From: Mansonella perstans
Lineage: Eukaryota > Nematoda > Chromadorea > Rhabditida > Onchocercidae
Length of the DNA stretch: 64,000 nucleotides
Direction of reading: 5' to 3'
NCBI GenBank assembly: GCA_037074765.1
Contig: JBAMDO010000572.1
Location: 186,001 to 250,000, forward strand
In this document: positions 50,203 through 64,000 of the stretch, piece after piece
Layout: each line of letters opens with the position of its first letter
How positions within the stretch are numbered: position 1 is the stretch's first letter
Program-made: the position numbers and the translations under genes
The notes under the pieces: model-generated
Seen by the model: the letters and a program-made list of their open reading frames with translations, nothing else
The model's database searches: none
What the model was told of the DNA's origin: nothing

Positions 50203-52209
50203 TTAATGAAATTTTTGGCCAATAAACTATCAGTTGCTATGAATACATAAATTTTTCCCAGTGAAATTGGATGCCTTCTTGTCCAAATATTTTCAGCTAA
50301 AATAGCTGGCAATATTTCATTGAAAATTGTGGAAAGAAAAATGGTGTAAAATCTTGGCTAAAAATGCGAGCACTGTTGATATCGCCGAAAAGTTGTTTTG
50401 CAGATTTTTTATAAATATTATATCTTTTTTTTTTAATCTCAATGAGTTTGGAAAGAAATTCCCTAATTTTAAATTTCCCGAATTCAAATGAATTCAAAGA
50501 ACTAGATAACTATGATAGTAGCCCTCATATCATTATCATCACATGGTTATGTCCAGTTGACATTGGCGATACTTTAAGAGGTAATTTATTATTTGTTTGC
50601 ATCGAAAACTACTTTTTTCCCCTACAAATTTCCACTTGTTTCAGAATTTATAAAACCATCGCTGTTTTTTAAAAACAAAATTGCCAGTTACATGTGGTTG
50701 TAGAACTATGAATCTCAATGTTTACATGCGAGCCTTTAATTAAAGTTGAATAATACTGAAGTGACATGTAAATAATAGTAGATATATGTAACAGCACATA
50801 ATTAATTTAATTATTTCGCTTCACCTTGGAAATCCCCCGCTCAACGAGTTACGTATAATATCTAAGTAATATTTTCAATAATCCGATCATTATTCGGAAA
50901 TCATTTCTGGAGGATGGCCATGGAATTTTGGATTGTAGGAACAAAAGTAAATTAACAGATTATTTCATTGTATAAGAATCGCTTCTTCTCTGATAATATT
51001 ACAATTTGTCTAATTAATTAGTATGGTCTAATTAATTATTACACTGATTGTCTAATTAATTAGTATGGTCTAATTAATTATTACACTGATTGTCTAATTA
51101 ATTAGTATGGTAATATAGCATAACTTCATTTTACTTTGCGATCTTCGTGATGGAAGAGCTGACAATTAATTAGCTTAAGGATGAGATTTCAAACGGCATC
51201 GATTCAAGAAATATAAAAATCAGGTTGTCACGAATAATGGAGAAAACCAACTAGGAAAAATTAAACGATCAAATGGTAATCAACTAAGATATAACATCAA
51301 AAACATTTCTTGTCCTACACAATACATTAAAATGATACTAACTAAAAAAACTGATGCATTTATTAGGTTAACGAAGGATGAATTCGAAGGGATAAAACCA
51401 GTTTTAGTACAACAAGCAACATCAACCATTAACCCGACGTGAATACATCATAGTGACGGTTTTCTGGCGGATACCAATTAATTTTTAATCAAAACCTTTA
51501 CTGCTCCCAATTCACTAAATTTCAGATTCTGAATGTACTGTAAAAGAAATGAGAATTTTCAGAAAAAGGAAATGAAGAATTCATAGGATGAGAATTTATT
51601 GAAATACTTCAAGGATTTCCTGAAATTTAAAATTATAAAATCTATTTTTAGAAAAATTAAAAACTGAAATAGTTTCATCGATCACCACGAAATATAATAC
51701 AGAATGTCACCCCTGAACATCATTTCGAATTTTAGATTTTTAAAAACTATCAAACATTTGGCTATCTATTCTAAAAACAGTGCCAAACAAACAACCACCT
51801 CAGGAAACTAAGAACCCTGAATATTCAAAAGTTCGAAAAGCAATAAATCAGTCAAAAGCAAGAGGTATGATCCCAGGTGTACAAGGGTATGACCTAAATA
51901 TCATTTGTCAGAAAAATGAGATGCGTTGCACAAAACTTTATTCTCTTTACATTTTACAATGTTTATTTTAAAAAATCTAAAAATCTTTGACAAAAAAGCT
52001 AGGTTTGAGGTTGTTTTCATAGTGGAAAAAATTGCATAAGTGAAACTACTTAGTAGCATGCACATTAAATCAAAGCAAGCCTATGCAGCTTCTAAATCTT
52101 TCGACAGCATGGAAATTGTCCAAAAAATAAACAAACTTAATAATCATTGCATGAGCATTGAAACATCAAAAAAATCACACGAAATTTTTTTGATTGTTCT
52201 TCGTTGCTG
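50203..52209. other. Intergenic region between LSM12 and roquin
   Basis: About 2 kb between two genes read on the minus strand, holding the LSM12 3' UTR and the roquin upstream region. A 42-bp tandem repeat is annotated separately. A short open frame at 51780-51971 on the plus strand has no splice context or homology and is not called. Confidence 0.55.
51007..51110. repeat. 42-bp tandem repeat, about 2.5 copies
   Basis: Units begin at 51007, 51049 and 51091 with TGTCTAATTAATTAGTATGG. The copies are identical over the compared part. Each unit contains two TCTAATTAATTA palindromic cores, resembling homeodomain-type TAATTA sites, about 0.85 kb upstream of the roquin start. Confidence 0.85.
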
Positions 52210-54527
52210 TTAGCGTGACGGTGTAGGATCTGCGGGCGCATCATCGTTAGGTGTACTTATTTGTTGAGTACTATTGCGATATTTCGTTAACTGCAGAATT
52301 TGGATTTAGCATTAAGAAAGTGTTTATGGAATTGAAGTAAAAAAATTACAAAATAAAGGAGAACACAATAATAGGCTGAATCCTCACAGATATCTCAAAC
52401 TCACTCGGTCATCCTGATCGAAACATAATGAAATGTTAAACAAAAAGTGAGTTTGCAGAAATGTTCGATTAATTAAAAAATGCTATGTTTGCGGAATCGA
52501 TATTAAATGAAGAATGAGATGTATAGATTGCGTTTTATAAAGCTTGTTTAACAATTTATTCGTTTGCAACTCTCAGTCAAAATTTATATTTTGCTTTGTA
52601 TTTAAAACCTTGAAGAAAAGCAATCTTGCAGTTGTAATCATGCCCGTAGTAAAGAGCTTGAGCTCACTTTATGTACTGATGCATCATTACCATAACTCAA
52701 AACAAAGTTTCTTTTCCGTCCCAAAGAAGAATAGTGGTCAAATATTACAAAGAGTTACTACAATGAATTATTTCAAAATTTTAACAGCTGAATTTAGGTC
52801 TTTTTAAATGCATCTACAACCTAAAGAAATTATTAAACTGCTTACGATTTTGCGAACATGTTCTTTTGCTGAAGCAACTGCTGTATCGCTAATATCACCA
52901 ATAGATTCAACGGAATCAGATGTATATGGTGGTTGCACTAACACACGATTAAGTACTTTGATATTATTACCTGACCACTCCACCCTATGTTCCAGTCTGC
53001 AAATATGTATGATCAATTAAAGCAAATGGATGTGATCAATTCTTTAGTCGTTCATTACTAGGAAGAAAGGATTTGGCCTTGACCAGTTTGATTTTCAGCT
53101 TAAAGTACAAAGCAAATTTAATTTCGTGTAAGACACTCTGTCTTTCTTGAAGAAAAAAGTTAAAAGACCACTAACAGTTTAAAAAACGTAAAAAAATTTA
53201 AGGATAGAATGAAAGCAACCAAAAATTTCCAAATGCACTGTAAAGAATTTTGAATTTATTTTCAGTTAAACTAATGCCTGAACCTTACGTTTTCCTCAGA
53301 TGAATAAAAGCTCGCTGTCCTTCGATCGACACATCAGTTTGCATTATGGATGCTTTCTTTCGTGCTATTGCGCGATTCATCCGTTCCTGCACTTGTTTTG
53401 TGGATATCTGCAAATTTGGCCAAGGTAGCGATTGTTCGCCTCCTTTGTCTTTCAAACATGTTACCTGAAATGAGAGACAAATTCTTTTTTTAACTAAATT
53501 ATATGTACAAGCTGCTGTTATTTATTTATATATATAAATAAAGATATACATATATATTTTTTGCCAAGTTTCCTATCTAGTATTTGCAAAGTGAATGTTT
53601 TGAAAGGTTTTTAGAAAATCAAAATAGGCTATTTGTCAAACAACTCTCTGCAAAGTTCAAAATAATATACCTGCGCAACAAGTGCAAGATTAACAATACG
53701 TACCAACGGTACACCACCTGGTCCTGAAGTATCTCCTAAAAAAGTGTGAAATGTACATATAGGTTTATGTGGGAAGCAAATAAGTATTGATGACCTGATA
53801 TTACTGATAACCTATCGGCCTATGTAGCACTAAAAAAGTGCTTGATCCTGCCAAATGTGGATAGTTTTTCAGGTTTTTGATCAGTTTGCATTTCAAAAAG
53901 ACCGCAGATTGCCAAACGAAATATAAGGTGAGTAAAATAACCGGTCATACATTTTTTAAACCGCCTATTTATTAAGTATTCCTTTATCTAACAGTTCCTA
54001 TCTACACAGAAACATTTTTTCGTAAATCCTGTCTAAAAACATAGTCTCTTCCGTAATTCTAATCTAGACTTCTTCGCAAATCTCTCTATATATGAAACTG
54101 TCGATAAACCCATCGTAATATAGCTATTCTGTAATACAGTGATTGAAGCAATTAAATCAGTCGCATACACTGACTACTAAGAGCAAACTCAAGAAAAATA
54201 TAAACTTAGGACGAGAAGTCGCGTTGGCTGGTCCGAACAGATCACCTGACCAACAGTCGTAGAATTCAACACATTTCGACACTCCAATACACTACCCACA
54301 GGAAATACGACATTACTGTCCAAAACATTGCTTGGAGTTGCCTCTCCTGCATGTATGTTGGATAATTGATGAGTTGTACTGCCACAACTACTGCTTCCCT
54401 CATTCATTGATACAGGAAGTGCGATCGTTGTTGGTGTTGTTAACGTTGTTGTTGTTGCTGTTGTTGTCACTGTTGTTGTTGTTGTTGTTGCTGTTGTTGT
54501 CGCTGATCGAGAATTAAATACTGTCAT
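52210..54527 (-). CDS. LSM12: LSM12 homologue (Lsm domain plus anticodon-binding-like domain)
   Basis: Five exons, about 264 residues: 54527-54206, 53735-53671, 53464-53289, 52996-52846, 52290-52210. After a Thr-rich N-terminus comes an Lsm fold (FPVGSVLECRNV, GQVICSD, PLVRIVNLALVAQV), then the AD domain: VSIEGQRAFIHLRKT, VEWSGNNIKVLNRVLVQPPY and AKEHVRKIV. These match human LSM12 (VSLEGQQLFQTIHKT, VITPPYQVENC, SHVRKIVEK) in order and spacing. LSM12 proteins associate with ataxin-2 and poly(A)-binding protein in translation control. Relative to human LSM12 (about 195 residues) this one has an extra N-terminal extension of about 60 residues made largely of Thr and Ala, encoded by a trinucleotide repeat. 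If translation begins at the Met near residue 41 (MNEGSS), most of it would be skipped. Confidence 0.93.
54427..54502. repeat. Coding trinucleotide (GTT/AAC) repeat in LSM12
   Basis: Plus-strand GTT triplets with scattered GCT and GTC interruptions, read on the minus strand as a poly-Thr/Ala tract in the first LSM12 exon. Length variation between individuals is likely and would not shift frame. Confidence 0.85.
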
Positions 54528-56003
54528 TGATTGCGCCTTTTATGGGCTTATTCTCAGGCAGAAGTACTCCTACTTCCCTTTGAATCTATTACAAGCGCAG
54601 TACAAGCAAACTGAAACAAATATTAAAAAACTAAATTATAGCAACAATTATTACAATTGTGCTCCGTTGCCTAACGTGTCTTAAATTTATTTGTTGCATT
54701 GGTGCAAAATAAATTACCAATTAACTTCGGTTACCAAATTAAATAAAGGGAAAGCCATTCATGAAAGACGTGCATACTAAAATAGAAACTACACGGAATA
54801 GCCAACCAGGTCATATTCTATTGCTATCGACATTGTCATCCCTGTCATTCTCCTCATCTCATCATCATCACTTCCTAGATCGATATTAGATTTCTTGAAA
54901 CATCGGCCGACCGCGAAATGACGGAGGTCGTTAAAAGGAAGCGAAGAATAAGCTAGATGAGACGGCGTGGTTAAGTGATATTAGTATCGATTTCTGGTAA
55001 TAGATTTAGTGGGAAATTTAATAGAAAAAACATCCTTTTTTAGAACATGATCTAAGTATGTTTCAGTTCAATTCAAATTCAATTTCAACTCCCCTGTCTT
55101 TCCTTTTTACATTAATTTGTACTGTTCAATTCCAATTTCAGTTCAATTCCTATTCCCCTATCTTTCCTTTTTATATTAATTTGTACTGTTCAATTCCAAT
55201 TTCAGTTCAATTCCTATTCCCCTATCTTTCCTTTTTATATTAATTTGTACTGTTTCAATTCCAATTTCAGTTCAATTCCTATTCCCCTATCTTTCCTTTT
55301 TATATTAATTTGTACTGTTTCAATTCCAATTTCAGTTCAATTCCTATTCCCCTATCTTTCCTTTTTATATTAATTTGTACTAATTCATCTATCATCGTAA
55401 CTGATATCGATGTTAGCCTTACAGTATATAACGCATTTCGTTGTAATGTCGAAAATCCACAAAAGTTAGTGTAAAACCTGAAATTCAACGAAAAATGAAA
55501 AAAGTTTTGGCTTATTATTTGGAAATGGTTGTAAACAAGACAGGTCATAGGTGTAAAAACTTTAGTAGGACAATTGACATTGATGTTGACTTGTTGTTCA
55601 GGTCAAGAGATACACATGGTACCTATCCACTTTATCGACGATCAATGAATGGGAGGTATAGGACTCATTTTAGATAACTGATAAATTGTACTCTTTCATA
55701 GATCAATCATCTTTAATCAATTTATTAAATTGTTATCTTTGATCACTCTCTTATCATTTGCTGGTTTAGCAATACAATGATTTTCTTTCAATTTATTAAA
55801 TTCTTCAATTCAAAATATTTCTTTTTATTCAGGCATATATGTTTGATTCAGAATAATTTTAACATATATATATTAATACTCGCTAATATTAATACTAAAT
55901 TTTAACATATATTAATACTAATTATAAGATCAAACATCGAATAAGAAAAGATTTATTAATTTTCTAAAATTTCAGTTTTTCTTTACTCTTTTTATGATTT
56001 CAG
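54528..56003. other. Divergent intergenic region LSM12 / CSN5
   Basis: About 1.5 kb between two head-to-head start codons, so it should hold both promoters. It contains the 64-65-bp repeat array annotated separately. A stretch at 54840-54960 is more GC-rich than its surroundings. No TATA box or other element can be assigned with confidence. Confidence 0.5.
55058..55385. repeat. 64-65-bp tandem repeat array, about 5 copies
   Basis: Repeats are marked by CCCCTRTCTTTCC at 55091, 55155, 55219, 55284 and 55349, giving periods of 64, 64, 65 and 65. The first copy is the most diverged. The unit includes CAATTCCAATTTCAGTTCAA and TTAATTTGTACTG. The strand is strongly pyrimidine-biased. It lies in the shared upstream region of LSM12 and CSN5. 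Confidence 0.9.
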
Positions 56004-56021
56004 TGAGCAGCAAGATAACCA

Positions 56022-58246
56022 ATGGAATCATCCATGAGTACTTCCTCATCAATGGCATACCGAAATTGGCAAATGTCAAATAATATCGAATCATTAGAAA
56101 CGATCTATCAGTACGATTCAGCTGAACAACAAGCTATACGAACTGTGAAACCGTGGGAAAAAGATCCTCATTATTTCAAAGTACTTTTTTTTTTTTAAAA
56201 TAGTTTCTCAACTGTAAATTATGGTACTGTCCTAATTTTTCAGCTATAAAAATGGAGTTACAGAAAGTATAGCACAATTCTAAAGCATGAATATGATTTT
56301 TAACAGTTGAAATATTTGAAGTTAAAAAAAAGCATTATTTATATTCTTCTCCAACGATAGAATTTATAAAATTTATTGATTTCAGGAAATTAAAATTGCT
56401 GCGTTAGCTTTGCTTAAAATGGTAATGCATGCAAGAAGCGGTGGTAATTTAGAAGTAATGGGACTAGTGCAGGGTAAAGTAGATGCAAATACATTGGTCG
56501 TGGTGGACAGTTTTGCTTTACCTGTAGAAGGTACGGAAACACGAGTAAATGCTCAAGCTCAAGCGTACGAATACATGACAACATATACAGATAGTTCCGA
56601 AGCAATAGGAAGACTTCATAAGGTTAATTCTGTTGTTTGATTTTTTTTTTTTTTTTTTTCAAAATTGGGCAACCAAAATTTTCTCTTCTGTTAATCGATT
56701 TCGCACATTTTAGCCGTATAAGCATGATTTCATAGCTTAATATATTTTTTAGAATTCCTTGTTTTATTTGTTCATTTCAGGTTGTAGGGTGGTATCACAG
56801 TCATCCAGGATATGGATGTTGGTTAAGTGGTATTGACGTATCAACTCAAGCCCTCAATCAACAGTTTCAGGAACCGTTCGTGGCAATTGTGGTAAGTTTT
56901 CCTTCAACATTTCCTCAACTTTTTTTCTGTTGCCACATTTAATCCGAGTACAAAACCATCTCTCTGCTCATACAGCAATTTTTCGTTTTCTTCAAAGCAG
57001 TGACTGTTTTTCATCTCCACTTCAGGTTGATCCTATTCGAACGATGTCAGCCGGAAAAGTAGAACTCGGTGCTTTCCGAACATATCCAAAGGGTTATAAG
57101 CCTCCTGACGAGATTCCTTCAGAATATCAGTCGATTCCCTTAAACAAAATTGAAGATTTTGGTGTTCACTGTAAACAGGTTTTATCTTTATCATTATTAT
57201 AATCTTTTTTTTTAAGCATTTTCCACTTTTTGGTGCTTAAAAATTTGCTCTGCTCCGAATGTCCCATTGGAAGGTTTGGATTCAGTTTTTTAGAGGTCTT
57301 GTATCCACTATATTCTAGTTCCCATGAATCCTGTTTAATCCTAGTTTGATAAAAAGATAGTAATATTAGAGCACTAGAACTTCTGTATCCACTCTTTTCC
57401 AGCTTTCTATCTGGTTCTAAATTGGTGTGATATATTTTCAGTATTATCCTTTGGAAGTATCTTATTTCAAATCAGCTTTGGATGCACGCCTCTTAGATTC
57501 TTTATGGAACACTTATTGGGTCAGCACTTTGTCCAGTAACTCGCTGATCACCAATTCTTCTTACATTACCTCGCAGATCAATGATCTTGCTCAGAAGTTG
57601 CAGAATGTAAGTATAACTCAGAAATTTTTAACTTTTTGAAGTTCCAAATTCCATTAAAAGGGATGGTTTAGTAGTCAATATGCAATCTTTAATGTTATCT
57701 GGAGCAACGAAATTTAACTTTTAGGTGAGCAAATGCAAAAGTATCCAGGGACCGCGTTCACTAGACACAACAATAGCGGACAAATTATCGAAGATAATTA
57801 AAGACACAAAAAAGGTTCCGTATTTGTTTTCATGTGTACTTCTATTCTGGTTCATTAGGGGTTTCTATTAGGTTCTGTGTGACTTTTCGTAAATAATGGA
57901 GTTTGGAGAGGATATTTCCAGAGCAAAAATCACATATTTCACACTTTGATTCCAATAACAAATTGCTTGAAAATTTTTGAGCTATTTGAACTTTCCGTTA
58001 ATTAGGTAAACTGTGAGGTCACGCACGGAATGATGGCTCAAATGGTCAAGAATGCACTATTCAACCATGCTTTTTTCTCCTCTTCAGAAGTGGAAAAAGT
58101 GCCAGGTAAGACTTCACATCCACAAGTACAACACTCTAGATATAATAATTGCTGTCATTTATGTAAACATGCGGTTGGACACTTTAGTTGAATACCAATA
58201 TATTGCAGGTGGGTCTGATGAAACAAAACTTGAGCAGGATGCATAA
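56022..58246 (+). CDS. csn-5: COP9 signalosome subunit 5 (CSN5/JAB1), deneddylase
   Basis: Zinc metalloprotease that removes NEDD8 from cullins as the catalytic subunit of the COP9 signalosome. Eight exons, 350 residues: 56022-56180, 56386-56622, 56781-56891, 57026-57178, 57442-57606, 57725-57814, 58006-58105, 58209-58246. The MPN domain carries the full JAMM motif: Glu in [10 protein letters not shown] and [14 protein letters not shown] (H-x-H-x7-S-x2-D). Other family segments are [46 protein letters not shown] and the C-terminal helix [14 protein letters not shown]. Length is close to the family norm (334 in human). ATG 56022 lies 18 nt after an acceptor (ATTTCAG|, 56003), fitting trans-splicing. 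The last exon is tiny and encodes an acidic tail ending EQDA. Confidence 0.97.
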
Positions 58247-58325
58247 AATTCGCTCAAATGTGAATATGGTCTTTCTGGAAATGGCTGTATTTTATTACTT
58301 CCATGAATTTGTATGTATTGTAGGA

Positions 58326-58331
58326 AATAAA
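58326..58331 (+). promoter_or_regulatory. Likely CSN5 polyadenylation signal
   Basis: AATAAA about 80 nt downstream of the csn-5 stop codon, the first on this strand after the gene. Confidence 0.5.
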
Positions 58332-58805
58332 TTCTGTTCCAGCGACTGATCCAGACATTACAAACAATAATGCATTTTGCGATGAAAAGAAAAAATCCTC
58401 CAACAGTAAAACATCTTTTTTTTTTTTTTTAGAACTCGCTGGTCATTTTAAGTAGTCCGTAAAAAGATCTTTTGCTTAGGCCGGAATTATTTAGCCTAGC
58501 TTGGTCGAATGACATGCAATGGAGATTTAAGATATATATATAACTGAATCCGAATTTGAACCGATGTGAGGTTTCATTATTCCAATGATCTACAGGAGGT
58601 AAGAGAGAGACCTCTAATTGGTTGGTGGGAGATGTACGGTTTAAGCGAAGAGTTTGTGGATAATCAAGCTCTGAAGATCATAAAATAATTAAATATACCG
58701 GAACGACAGTTTCCATTGGTAGTTGCTGCTACTGAATGTATGGTGGTTATCTGTTCCATCATTTTTCGCTACTCAGAACAGCGGAAAAAGGAGTTAGTGA
58801 ATCGT

Positions 58806-58811
58806 TTTATT
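58806..58811 (-). promoter_or_regulatory. Likely RPL23 polyadenylation signal
   Basis: AATAAA on the minus strand about 30 nt downstream of the RPL23 stop, typical of a short 3' UTR of a ribosomal protein gene. Confidence 0.6.
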
Positions 58812-58840
58812 CCCAATATTTAACCAAAAAACAACAATTT

Positions 58841-59822
<982 letters not shown>

Positions 59823-61951
59823 AGCTTAAAATGAAGAACGGCTAAATTCAGCAAATAAATGATAACATGGAATTCGAAATAACTTTTGTTATCCTCAACG
59901 GTTCAAAAAAAAAAAAAAAAAAACCAAAATATAAAAAAGTTAGAAAAAACGAACCCTAAGCAAAATATGTATATAACAATACCAAATCAATTAAACCCAT
60001 ATCATTAATCAATTGACAACAAATAAAAGTTATTTCAATACAACTTTCTTAAAAGTAATTATCACTATTGTGTGACGATCAAATAATTTCACTAGCGTAA
60101 TTTAGGCTCTTCTATTCCGCTATAACTTGACATTACTTTTTCGGCATACTTTCCTAAAACTATTTTCAAGGATTGAATGTCGTAGCATAAGATGCAGCGC
60201 TAGCAATTCATTCCGGAAATTTTCGTCCCTGTATTAATTTGTATCTTACATCAGTTAATTAATTAACTTGTATTAACTAATTATCAATTATTTGCCCCCT
60301 TGTATCAATTGAGCAAGAGGTCATTCACGAGTCAACAGTCTAAATAAAGTTAAAAGAATCATTAAGTATTTGAGAAGCATTCCTTCTTAAGACATCCAGT
60401 AGCTCATTTTATCAATGGAAAATGCATATTTCTCATGCAAATTATTCAGATTTAACAAGAAATAGTTCATTTACCAATACACAGTTATCTGCAAATAAGG
60501 AAATATATTCCTCGACAAACAAGAAATTTTCCTCAACAAATAAGAAAACCCCAGATGCCAGACATTAGCACAACAGACATCCAGTCCCACATCACTGATA
60601 ACAAACTCTATTCAATTTATTTCCTAAATCTAAGCATGGCTCACAGTGACATTTAGGTGGTCGGAGTGCAAATTTTAGCATCTCAAGCTTCTAATATTTA
60701 TTGTATTGAGATTTCTCTGGAAAATTTTTAGCTGTCTTTACGAGTTATTTCCTGCTATTAAAATTACCATTGATGAAGAAATTTAGCTAGTCCATCCAAT
60801 GACAACTTACATATGGTGGTTATGAGAAATTTTAAAATGAAACATTAAGAAATGAAAATGAAATGAGAAAAAAAAAAGTTTAGAGATTTTAGAGTGTGTA
60901 CATTTGGCAAATACTCTAAGATGGAAGTGTTTGACTTAAACCGAAACTTTAAAAGTTACTGCAAGGATCGCTTCTTACTTATTAACATTACTTTACCATT
61001 CTCACTTATTATTAAACTTTGGTTCGCATCAACTTTGATCTCGATCTAACAGTGACTTCCTTATTGTTCCTGCTAATGCCAACACAAAAAAATGCAAGTG
61101 GAAAAGATTCATTGAGATTAAAAAGTAATGATATTTGATAAAAAAGTTGGGATTATAAAATAATGAAATTTTATTATTTTGCACTGAGATTGAAAACTAA
61201 TAAAATTGATCAAAAAAATGAATTAAATTTTATTGAAAGAATGAGCCAAATTTAATGACGTATTCTTTTTTTTGTTTAACTTTTCTTTTTCCTCACAAAA
61301 TTGGCTTATTTTATACTTAATCCTTTATGATATTACGAAGATACTTTTTTAAGTGTAGAGCACGTTAAATATATATAAGTGAAAGTGTAAAGTTCACTAA
61401 TATTTTAAATCTTAATTGTGTTCAGATATTTATTTGCATTTGGCTATTACAAAGATAAAATGTAAATAATCAAATTCCAAGGAAATAAAACTGCTTATTG
61501 TGATGCCAATCTTTTTTCAATATTTTGAATTTGTTGATAATTTAAACTTTTGAATCAATATGCATCATTATATTATTCGAAGAATTAAATTGGGATGAAC
61601 GAACTTCATTTCGTTGCTGCGTTATTTCCGTAATGCGGAAAGATGATTTGTTTATTTAATGTCATATGTTTAGCTTTGTTTAGGCAGTTTGGGTGGGTGA
61701 AATTTGTTTGGACACTTTACGTAAACTTGGGGATTTAATTCGAAGTGCTCCATGCCGTGTCATATCGATGTCAGTGAAGTGTTTCATTTGCCCTTTCTTA
61801 ATATGTTCACGTATTTGAAACGTCCATGTTCACGTACTTGAAACGTTCACGTTCACGTATTTGAAACATTCACGTTCACGTATTTGAAACGATAATTTCT
61901 TTTCAGGGGAGAGGCGCGATAGCAATAAAAAACTGAGAAGAAATTATTTCA
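59823..61951. other. Divergent intergenic region RPL23 / RAB35
   Basis: About 2.1 kb between head-to-head genes. There is an A run at 59908-59926 close to RPL23 and a 23-bp repeat close to RAB35 (separate entry). The segment 61907-61951 is the probable rab-35 5' UTR after a good acceptor (TTTTCAG|, 61906). No other gene is supported. Confidence 0.55.
61805..61893. repeat. 23-bp tandem repeat with CACGT motifs upstream of RAB35
   Basis: Units start at 61805, 61828, 61851 and 61874, each like GTTCACGTATTTGAAACGTT. Every unit keeps the TTCACGT core. The array ends 13 bp before the 3' splice site that precedes the rab-35 leader, so it lies in the outron or promoter. Confidence 0.85.
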
Positions 61952-63693
<1,742 letters not shown>

Positions 63694-64000
63694 ATAGCGA
63701 ATTGGTTATTGTATGAAATACATTTTGTTGTCTGTTTCAAAATTCCTTTAAATCAGAAAGATGTTATTCTTACTTTTCATTGTGTCATATTACTATCGTT
63801 CGCTAGATGATTTTTGTTTTCAAATTTTATTTCTTTTTGGAGTTTTGAAAATTTCTCCAATCAATTTAAACATTTTCTGCAGAATGAAATATTTGCTTCG
63901 AAATTTTTATTTGATTATGTTAAATCAAATTTTTTTAAGAAGTCAATCTTCCTTTTTTTAATTGCTGCCGAAAAATAATTTTCAATTTTCGGTCCTTTTT
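63694..64000. other. Sequence downstream of RAB35
   Basis: AT-rich 3' UTR and flank. No AATAAA, repeat or further exon could be identified before the window ends. Confidence 0.5.

Larger units (their letters stand above)
58247..58840. other. Tail-to-tail intergenic region, CSN5 / RPL23
   Basis: Holds both 3' UTRs. An open stretch at 58324-58408, after TTGTAG, reads like coding sequence in one frame but does not fit the phase of the CSN5 exon ending at 58105, so it is not called. Confidence 0.5.

Noticed and set aside
51780..51971. Open frame of 63 codons upstream of roquin
   Set aside because: Lys/Gln-rich short frame without homology, splice context or conserved motif.
54332..54517. Plus-strand frame with a Leu-rich tail
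   Set aside because: It is the antisense reading of the LSM12 Thr/Ala trinucleotide repeat.
55058..55385. CRISPR-like regular repeats
   Set aside because: The period covers the whole unit with no unique spacers; this is an ordinary tandem repeat in a eukaryotic genome.
56414..56605. Minus-strand open frame
   Set aside because: Antisense shadow of CSN5 exon 2, which has clear family motifs on the plus strand.

Overview
The window is AT-rich nuclear DNA from a nematode, most probably a filarial or other spirurid worm. Many genes have small exons with near-perfect splice phases. Almost every 3' splice site fits the nematode consensus TTTTCAG|. Several start codons sit 0-50 nt after an isolated acceptor with no upstream coding exon, as expected for spliced-leader trans-splicing. 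Introns are longer than is usual in Caenorhabditis. The taxon is inferred from these traits and from protein resemblance; no search was run.

Layout: 202-20540 (+) a roughly 20-exon coiled-coil gene whose C-terminal half matches the MTUS1/ATIP microtubule-associated family. 21808-25391 (-) TRMT44, the tRNA-Ser Um44 methyltransferase. 25904-27725 (-) a divergent hnRNP A-type protein with two RRMs. 27726-30416 a gene-free stretch with a 48-bp tandem repeat and a possible retroelement relic. 30417-37010 (+) BRE1/RNF20 (rfp-1), a histone H2B E3 ligase. 39254-42157 (-) STRAD pseudokinase (strd-1). 44640-50202 (-) roquin (rle-1). 52210-54527 (-) LSM12. 56022-58246 (+) CSN5 (csn-5). 58841-59822 (-) ribosomal protein uL14/RPL23. 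61952-63693 (+) RAB35.

These are mostly conserved single-copy housekeeping and regulatory genes. Themes are ubiquitin and NEDD8 signalling (BRE1, roquin, CSN5), RNA biology (TRMT44, the RRM protein, roquin, LSM12, RPL23), polarity and trafficking (STRAD, RAB35) and the cytoskeleton (MTUS-like). The RRM gene and TRMT44 lie head to tail 0.5 kb apart and may form an operon. No bacterial-type system, CRISPR array or intact transposon was found.

Gene models were built by hand from reading frame, splice sites and phase. Exon coordinates are listed so they can be checked. The points most worth a second look are a possible membrane-anchored internal isoform and a 48-nt symmetric exon in the MTUS-like gene, two GC-AG introns, a STRAD without the C-terminal WEF tail, a roquin whose CCCH finger looks decayed, and arrays of tandem repeats in promoter regions.
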